Of a DNA stretch of 26,248 bases, positions 21,886-26,248 are shown piece by piece. Source of the DNA: an uncultured bacterium. Lineage in GTDB: Bacteria; Actinomycetota; Coriobacteriia; Coriobacteriales; Coriobacteriaceae. The stretch covers positions 1 through 26,248 of the forward strand of contig CAJMRP010000011.1 of the NCBI GenBank assembly GCA_905215765.1, in the 5' to 3' direction. The position numbers and the translations under genes are program-made. The notes beneath the pieces are model-generated. The model saw nothing but the letters and a program-made list of their open reading frames with translations, did not search any database and was not told the origin of the DNA. Each line of letters starts with the position of its first letter. Positions within the stretch are counted from its first letter, which is position 1.

Positions 21886-23610
21886 GTGGACGAGGAAGCA
21901 AGCATCATCCTGGGGGATGCCATCGCCTTTTGCCAGCGCGACGGCCAAGATGCACGCCTCATCAACATGCTGGGGCAATCGCGGGCCATAAGCCTGACCG
22001 AAGATACGCTCACGATCGAGGCCCCCTCGCGCTTTGCCATCGCGCAGCTCAAAAAGCATCAGCCGACTATTGAGGCCTATCTGGAAGAAATCGCCTTTGC
22101 ACCGATTGCGCTCGACATCGTGGCACCGCAAGGCGTCGCGACGGAATCCGCCGCCGCGACGGCGCCCTCCGCGGCTCCCGCTGCTTCCCCGACGGTGCCG
22201 GCCTCCGCAGGCGACGTGCCGACAATCGAGCACCAGCACAGCGATGTTTCCCGTGAAACCATGGCGCCGTTGCCGACCGCGGCAGCGACGTCAACGAACG
22301 CACCCGTCACGCACATGCCCATCGCTCACGACGCAGCGGCAGGCGCGGATTCGGGCATTGCAATCAAGAACACGCTCTCGGCCGACGATTTTCGCCGCAT
22401 GATGAACCAGATGAAGGGCGAAGCGCCGACTAAATCCACGCAAGCTGCGACCCCCGCTTCACCCATGCCAGCACCGACCGTGCCGGCCGAGCAGAATACG
22501 GATGGAGCCCCGCTCGCCGCGAACTCAAAATTTACCTTTGAGAACTTTGTCTACGGCCCCGAGAACAGCCATGCCTATCGCTCGGCACTCAAGTTTGCCG
22601 CCCTCGCGGACGAGCGCGGCACATGCACATCACTGTTCATCTACGGCAAATCAGGCCTGGGCAAGACGCACCTGCTGCTTGCCATCAAAAACGAGCTCGC
22701 CGAGAAGTCGCCCGAGATCAAGGTCAAGTATGCCAACTCTCAGGCATATCTGGACGATCTGATGACCGAGTTCGACCGTCAAAAGAAGAGCAACGCCCCC
22801 ATCATGCAGGCGTACCACGGCGTGGACGTGCTCATCATCGATGACATCCAAAACATCATCGGCAAGCGCGCGAGCGTGGACTACTTTTTCCAGCTCATGG
22901 ACGAGTTCATCCGCAACAACAAGAAGGTCGTCATCGCGGCAGACCGCGCCCCCAAGGACCTGAGCATGGACGAGCGTCTGACCAGCCGCTTCAACGCCGG
23001 CATGCTCTGCCTAGTCGCAGAGCCCAGCTACGAGATGAAATACAAGATCTTGCAGCGCTATTACGAGAACACCATCGTCGCCGCTCCCGAGGCAGGCGAC
23101 GACTCGCTGCTGGCGGCCTATGGGGGCGACGGCGGGCACCTGACCGATGAGCACTTTAAGCACATGGCAGAGGTGTCGGGCACCAACATCCGCGAACTCG
23201 AGAGCTTCTGCGAGCGCTGCGCCGGCGAGGCGGGCGACCGCGAACGCGAGGGCGGGGAGCTCACCTTTGACGATATCGACGCCATCGCCAGCCAGTACTT
23301 CGACACATCGGCCAAAAAGATCAACGTGCAAACGGTTCAGTCCGTCATCGAAGAGCAGTACGGCGTGACGCACGAGGAGCTCATCGGCCCGCGGCGCAAC
23401 GCCAATATCGCCAAAGCACGCCATATCGCTATCTACCTGGCCATCGAGATGTGCGAGATGACGACCACGGCGGTGGGCGCCGAATTTGGCAACCGCAACC
23501 ACTCGACCGTCAGCACGAGCTACAAAAAGGTCCAGAAGATGATCCAGGAAGACCGCACCGTCACCGAAGACCTTAAGTCGCTGCGCGATAAAATTACACT
23601 GCGCTCGTAG
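21886..23610 (+). CDS. dnaA: Chromosomal replication initiator DnaA
   Basis: 574 residues, longer than the usual 440-500 because domain II (about 80-212) is a long Ala/Pro-rich linker. Domain I is residues 1-78. The AAA+ domain has Walker A GKSGLGKT (254-261), Walker B DVLIIDD (314-320), and a region reading DERLTSRFNAGM that corresponds to sensor and arginine-finger elements. Domain IV ends with FGNRNHSTV (534-542), where most DnaA proteins read GGRDHSTV or similar. The Asp-to-Asn change in the recognition motif is notable given the variant boxes here. The start is GTG at 21886 with GGGAG upstream. A parS-like site lies inside the linker coding region. Confidence 0.97.
   Translation: MDEEASIILGDAIAFCQRDGQDARLINMLGQSRAISLTEDTLTIEAPSRFAIAQLKKHQPTIEAYLEEIAFAPIALDIVAPQGVATESAAATAPSAAPAASPTVPASAGDVPTIEHQHSDVSRETMAPLPTAAATSTNAPVTHMPIAHDAAAGADSGIAIKNTLSADDFRRMMNQMKGEAPTKSTQAATPASPMPAPTVPAEQNTDGAPLAANSKFTFENFVYGPENSHAYRSALKFAALADERGTCTSLFIYGKSGLGKTHLLLAIKNELAEKSPEIKVKYANSQAYLDDLMTEFDRQKKSNAPIMQAYHGVDVLIIDDIQNIIGKRASVDYFFQLMDEFIRNNKKVVIAADRAPKDLSMDERLTSRFNAGMLCLVAEPSYEMKYKILQRYYENTIVAAPEAGDDSLLAAYGGDGGHLTDEHFKHMAEVSGTNIRELESFCERCAGEAGDREREGGELTFDDIDAIASQYFDTSAKKINVQTVQSVIEEQYGVTHEELIGPRRNANIAKARHIAIYLAIEMCEMTTTAVGAEFGNRNHSTVSTSYKKVQKMIQEDRTVTEDLKSLRDKITLRS
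22245..22260. promoter_or_regulatory. parS-like site inside dnaA (two mismatches)
   Basis: TGTTTCCCGTGAAACC matches the perfect parS except at one inner base and the last base. It encodes DVSRET (residues 120-125) in the non-conserved DnaA linker, where such a site can sit without harming the protein. ParB occupancy is likely but may be weaker. Confidence 0.65.
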
Positions 23611-23848
23611 GGAAATAGAGACACCTGTTGAAAACTTGTCGAAACCACGGGCATAAGGTGTCTAAAACCCAACCCGCGGTGATGAAAAGTTTTGCGCAGG
23701 TTTTGAACGTGGAAAACCACCCCTGTTGCACACAGGTTGCTGTCGATTCTCTTCTTGGGTCTGACCTGCGTCTTTGGGAGTAATCAACAGTTTCGTCAGT
23801 GCTATTACTATTATTAAGATATTTATATCTATAGAAAGGTATTAAAAG
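23611..23848. other. oriC: dnaA-dnaN spacer: origin of replication (oriC) with unwinding region
   Basis: No gene. DnaA-box-like sequences are TTTTCAACA on the minus strand (23626-23634), TTTTCCACG on the minus strand (23708-23716) and TAATCAACA on the plus strand (23781-23789). CCTGT-TGCAC-ACAGG (23722-23736) is a small palindrome. After the last box come 12 bases, a DnaA-trio tract and an AT-rich stretch to the dnaN start. Together with its place between dnaA and dnaN, this supports oriC, probably bipartite with the rpmH-side cluster. Confidence 0.85.
23802..23845. other. DnaA-trio tract and AT-rich duplex-unwinding element
   Basis: CTATTACTATTATTA (23802-23816) reads on the complement, 3' to 5', as GAT-AAT-GAT-AAT-AAT. 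These are five consecutive DnaA-trios of the kind that load DnaA on single strands in Bacillus. AT-rich sequence with GATAT-TT-ATATC (23818-23829) follows. A DnaA-box-like sequence ends 12 bp upstream. Confidence 0.75.
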
Positions 23849-24952
23849 ATGAAGTTCACCGTCAGCCAGAGCTCGCTTACACAAGCCATCGGCGTCGTTA
23901 TGAAGGGTGTCGCTTCGGCATCCACCCTCCCCATCCTGTCGGGCGTGCTCGTTAAGGCCCAAGACGGCATCTTGGAATTCCAGACCTCTAACTACACCAT
24001 CTCGATCCGTCATCGCATCGCGGCGCATGTCGAAGAAGAGGGCGAGATGGTTATCCCCTGTAAGATGCTCTCCAATATCACCAAGACTCTCCCTGATGCC
24101 CCGGTCACCTTTGAGCTGTCCGAACGCCAGGTGCTGATCAGTTGCGAGAAGAGCTCTTTCCGCCTGAACACGCTCGATGCCAATGACTTCCCCGAGTTTC
24201 CGGCCTATGCCATCGAGAGTGCCGTGGAGCTGCCGACTGATATCTTGTCCGAAATGGTCGGCCGCGTGTGGCGCGTCACCTCGACCGACAAGGCTCGCCC
24301 CATTCTGGGCGGCGTGCACATGAAAGTCGAGAACAACACCGTGCGCCTGGTGGCGACCGATTCCTTCCGTTTGGCCGTGTGCGATACGCAGGTCGAGACC
24401 TCGACCCTCGAAGGCTCCTTTGAGCTCAACGTTCCGGCCGACGCCTTTAACGACGCGCTGAACATCATGGCCAGCCAGGCGACCATCATGATCGGGGCTA
24501 CCGACACCCAGGTCGTCTTTGAGGCCGGCAACACCACCTACGTGTCGCGCCGCATCGAGGGCGTGTATCCCAACTACAAGCAGCTCATCCCCGATTCGTG
24601 CGTGACGAGCGTCAAGATCGACGTTGCCGCCTTTAACGCCGCCCTCAAGCGCGTAGCCGTTATTGCGAGCGCCAATCCCGCCGTCAAGTTCGAGATAGAT
24701 GTCGAGAACGGGCAGATGGGCCTGTCCTCCATTTCCAATGACCAGGACCTTGCACAGGAGACGATCGATGTCGAGGCCGAGGGCGAGTCGGGCACCATCG
24801 CCTTCAACTACCACTACATCTTCGGCTGCCTCAATGCTCTGTCCAAGGAGAAGGAGATCACGCTGGAGCTCAAGAGCTACTCGCAGGCGGGCATCTTCAA
24901 GTCCTACGACAAGATCAACTACCTGTACCTGGTCATGCCGGTCCGCATCTAG
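23849..24952 (+). CDS. dnaN: DNA polymerase III sliding clamp (beta subunit)
   Basis: 367 residues, the usual clamp length. The head-to-tail dimer encircles DNA and tethers the polymerase. N-terminal MKFTVSQSSLTQAIGVVMKG and STLPILSGVLV, the central ARPILGGVHM and FRLAVCD, and the C-terminal YLVMPVRI are family marks. The last of these forms part of the hydrophobic client-binding pocket. The ATG at 23849 has a modest AAAGG upstream. The leader is the AT-rich origin DNA, so any promoter overlaps the unwinding region. recF follows after 9 bp. Confidence 0.97.
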   Translation: MKFTVSQSSLTQAIGVVMKGVASASTLPILSGVLVKAQDGILEFQTSNYTISIRHRIAAHVEEEGEMVIPCKMLSNITKTLPDAPVTFELSERQVLISCEKSSFRLNTLDANDFPEFPAYAIESAVELPTDILSEMVGRVWRVTSTDKARPILGGVHMKVENNTVRLVATDSFRLAVCDTQVETSTLEGSFELNVPADAFNDALNIMASQATIMIGATDTQVVFEAGNTTYVSRRIEGVYPNYKQLIPDSCVTSVKIDVAAFNAALKRVAVIASANPAVKFEIDVENGQMGLSSISNDQDLAQETIDVEAEGESGTIAFNYHYIFGCLNALSKEKEITLELKSYSQAGIFKSYDKINYLYLVMPVRI

Positions 24953-24961
24953 CGCTGCGCC

Positions 24962-26068
24962 ATGACCATGTTCGCCCGCGATCTTTCCGTCGCGCACTAC
25001 CGCAGTTTTGAGAGCTATTGCCTTGCCCTGGACGAGGGCGTGACGATACTTGCGGGACCCAACGCGGCGGGAAAGACCAATCTCATAGAGGCACTGCAGC
25101 TGCTGACGAGCGGCGCCTCGTTTAGGCATCCGACCGCAGCCGAGCTCGTCCATGACGGCGTGGGCTCGTGCAAGGTCGAGCTGAGGCTCGAGGGCGACGG
25201 CCGCGTGCTTGATATGGGATTGAGCGCGGAGGACGGTAAGCGCTCGTTTAGCCGCAACGGCAAGAGATGCTCTGCCGCCGGTGTGCGCGGGGTTCTGCCG
25301 AGCGTGCTGTTTTGCCCCGACCATCTGGACATGGTTAAGCGGGGCGCCAGTGTGCGCCGCGCCGCCCTCGATGACTTTGGCATGCAACTGAGCGCACGCT
25401 ATGCCGATCTTGCGAGCACCTATGGGCGCTGCGTGACCCAGCGCAACGCCTTGCTCAAGGAAACCTGGTGCTGCCGTGAGATGCTCGGCGCGTGGAACGA
25501 TTCGATTGCCCGCGCGGGCTCGGCTCTGCTTGTGCACCGGTTGGCCCTGCTCGACCGGCTGGCGGGCCATGTGCGCACTGCCTACGGGCAAGTGGCGTCC
25601 GGTGAAGCCGCCAACGTGTCCTATGCGTCCACGCTGGGGGATTTGCCCCAGGTCGAGGATCGCGAAGAGCTGAAGGGCTGGGCGTACGAGCGCATGCTGG
25701 CCGCCCTTGATGAGCACGCCGACGAGGAAATTCGCCGCGGCGTGACGTTGGTGGGACCGCATCGCGACGAGATTGAATTTACCGTGGCGGGTCGCTCCGC
25801 TCGTTCATTTGCCAGCCAAGGACAGCAACGAACGTTGGTTCTGGCCTGGAAGGTGGCCGAGGTGGCCGTGGCTCGCGATGTTCTGGGTACTGCTCCGCTG
25901 TTGCTTCTGGACGACGTGATGAGCGAGCTCGACGGCGAGCGCCGCGGTGCTTTTCTGCGGCTGATCGGCGATGATATCCAGACGGTCATAACCACGACCA
26001 ACCTGGGATACTTTACCGATGACCTGCTTGATCGAGCCAAGGTGGTGAGCATGGGTGAGACGTGCTAA
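24962..26068 (+). CDS. recF: DNA replication and repair protein RecF
   Basis: 368 residues. An SMC-like ATPase that helps load RecA at gaps with RecO and RecR. Walker A GPNAAGKT is at 32-39. The ABC signature region reads FASQGQQRTLVLAWK. Walker B and the D-loop are LLLLDDVMSELD, with the acidic residues at about 317-318. A second ATG two codons later is possible, and neither start has a clear ribosome site. The gene is 9 bp from dnaN, so translation is probably coupled. It overlaps the next gene by 14 bp. Confidence 0.96.
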   Translation: MTMFARDLSVAHYRSFESYCLALDEGVTILAGPNAAGKTNLIEALQLLTSGASFRHPTAAELVHDGVGSCKVELRLEGDGRVLDMGLSAEDGKRSFSRNGKRCSAAGVRGVLPSVLFCPDHLDMVKRGASVRRAALDDFGMQLSARYADLASTYGRCVTQRNALLKETWCCREMLGAWNDSIARAGSALLVHRLALLDRLAGHVRTAYGQVASGEAANVSYASTLGDLPQVEDREELKGWAYERMLAALDEHADEEIRRGVTLVGPHRDEIEFTVAGRSARSFASQGQQRTLVLAWKVAEVAVARDVLGTAPLLLLDDVMSELDGERRGAFLRLIGDDIQTVITTTNLGYFTDDLLDRAKVVSMGETC

Positions 26069-26248
26069 TTACGAGCGCGAGAGCGAGACGGTCGCCTTCA
26101 GTGGGTTTTTGAACGCAGAGCGCCAGCGCATCCTGGCGTCGGCGACGCCTGAGCGCCGTGCGCAGATGGAGGCTGCCGAGGAGTCGCGCGCGGTCTATCG
26201 CGCGTGGAACGCGGTGTGCTCGGGCACGCGCGAGGGGCGGCATGTGAC
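26055..26248 (+). CDS. Probable DciA/DUF721-family protein (partial, runs off window end)
   Basis: An open frame from GTG at 26055 overlaps the recF end by 14 bp and stays open to the window edge, 64 codons. It contains SGFLNAERQRILASATPERR and a region reading AVYRAWNAVCSGT. The Trp in an aliphatic-rich helix followed by a Gly resembles the DUF721 core. In many actinobacteria a DUF721 (DciA, replicative helicase loader) gene follows recF and precedes gyrB. The family call rests mainly on this position and one short resemblance. Confidence 0.5.
   Translation, partial: MRRANYERESETVAFSGFLNAERQRILASATPERRAQMEAAEESRAVYRAWNAVCSGTREGRHV

Noticed and set aside
23594..25762. Minus-strand frame of about 720 codons opposite dnaN and recF
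   Set aside because: It is the antisense of two certain genes and of the origin spacer, with low-complexity composition and no family motif.

Overview
The window is the replication-origin region of a high-GC Gram-positive chromosome, most likely a Coriobacteriia member of the Collinsella type. The reasons are the gene order (parB-parA-rsmG-jag-yidC-yidD-rnpA-rpmH running left, dnaA-dnaN-recF running right), the GC-rich codon use, the parS sequence, and an LPXTG cell-wall adhesin. The genus is inferred from general gene order and sequence character; no database search was run.

Layout. (1) Bases 1-554 hold the tail of an unidentified reading frame followed by a gene-free, GC-rich stretch packed with inverted and direct repeats. 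It abuts the 3' end of a tRNA-Gly(CCC) gene and looks like one end of an integrated mobile element. (2) 924-4355 encodes a large sortase-anchored surface adhesin with an N-terminal thioester domain and about six CnaB domains. (3) 4422-7820, leftward, encodes a small single-pass membrane protein and a large membrane protein with a degenerate M28-peptidase fold split by a long acidic insertion. (4) 8019-9945, rightward, is a tandem pair of WYL-domain regulators (PafB/PafC-like) that converges, with overlapping stop codons, on a leftward ddl and DnaQ-DinG exonuclease/helicase operon. (5) 13881-14933 is rlmN. (6) 15133-17947 is a visibly AT-richer leftward block: rsmG, parA, parB and a small membrane-anchored protein. 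It has three perfect parS sites in front of parA. (7) 18044-20172 is the conserved rpmH-rnpA-yidD-yidC-jag operon. (8) 20233-23848 is the origin. Clusters of a non-canonical DnaA box (TTTTCAACA) flank and invade a gene for a GHKL-ATPase with a winged-helix tail. dnaA follows, and then a dnaA-dnaN spacer with a DnaA box, a DnaA-trio and an AT-rich unwinding region. (9) dnaN, recF and the start of a probable DciA/DUF721 gene close the window.

Replication initiation (DnaA, DnaN, RecF, probable DciA) and segregation (ParA, ParB, five parS or parS-like sites between 14952 and 22260) are interleaved here. Two points stand out. The GHKL-ATPase/winged-helix protein lies between rpmH and dnaA, and its coding sequence carries extra DnaA boxes. 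Two copies of one 12-bp palindrome bracket the AT-rich par block.
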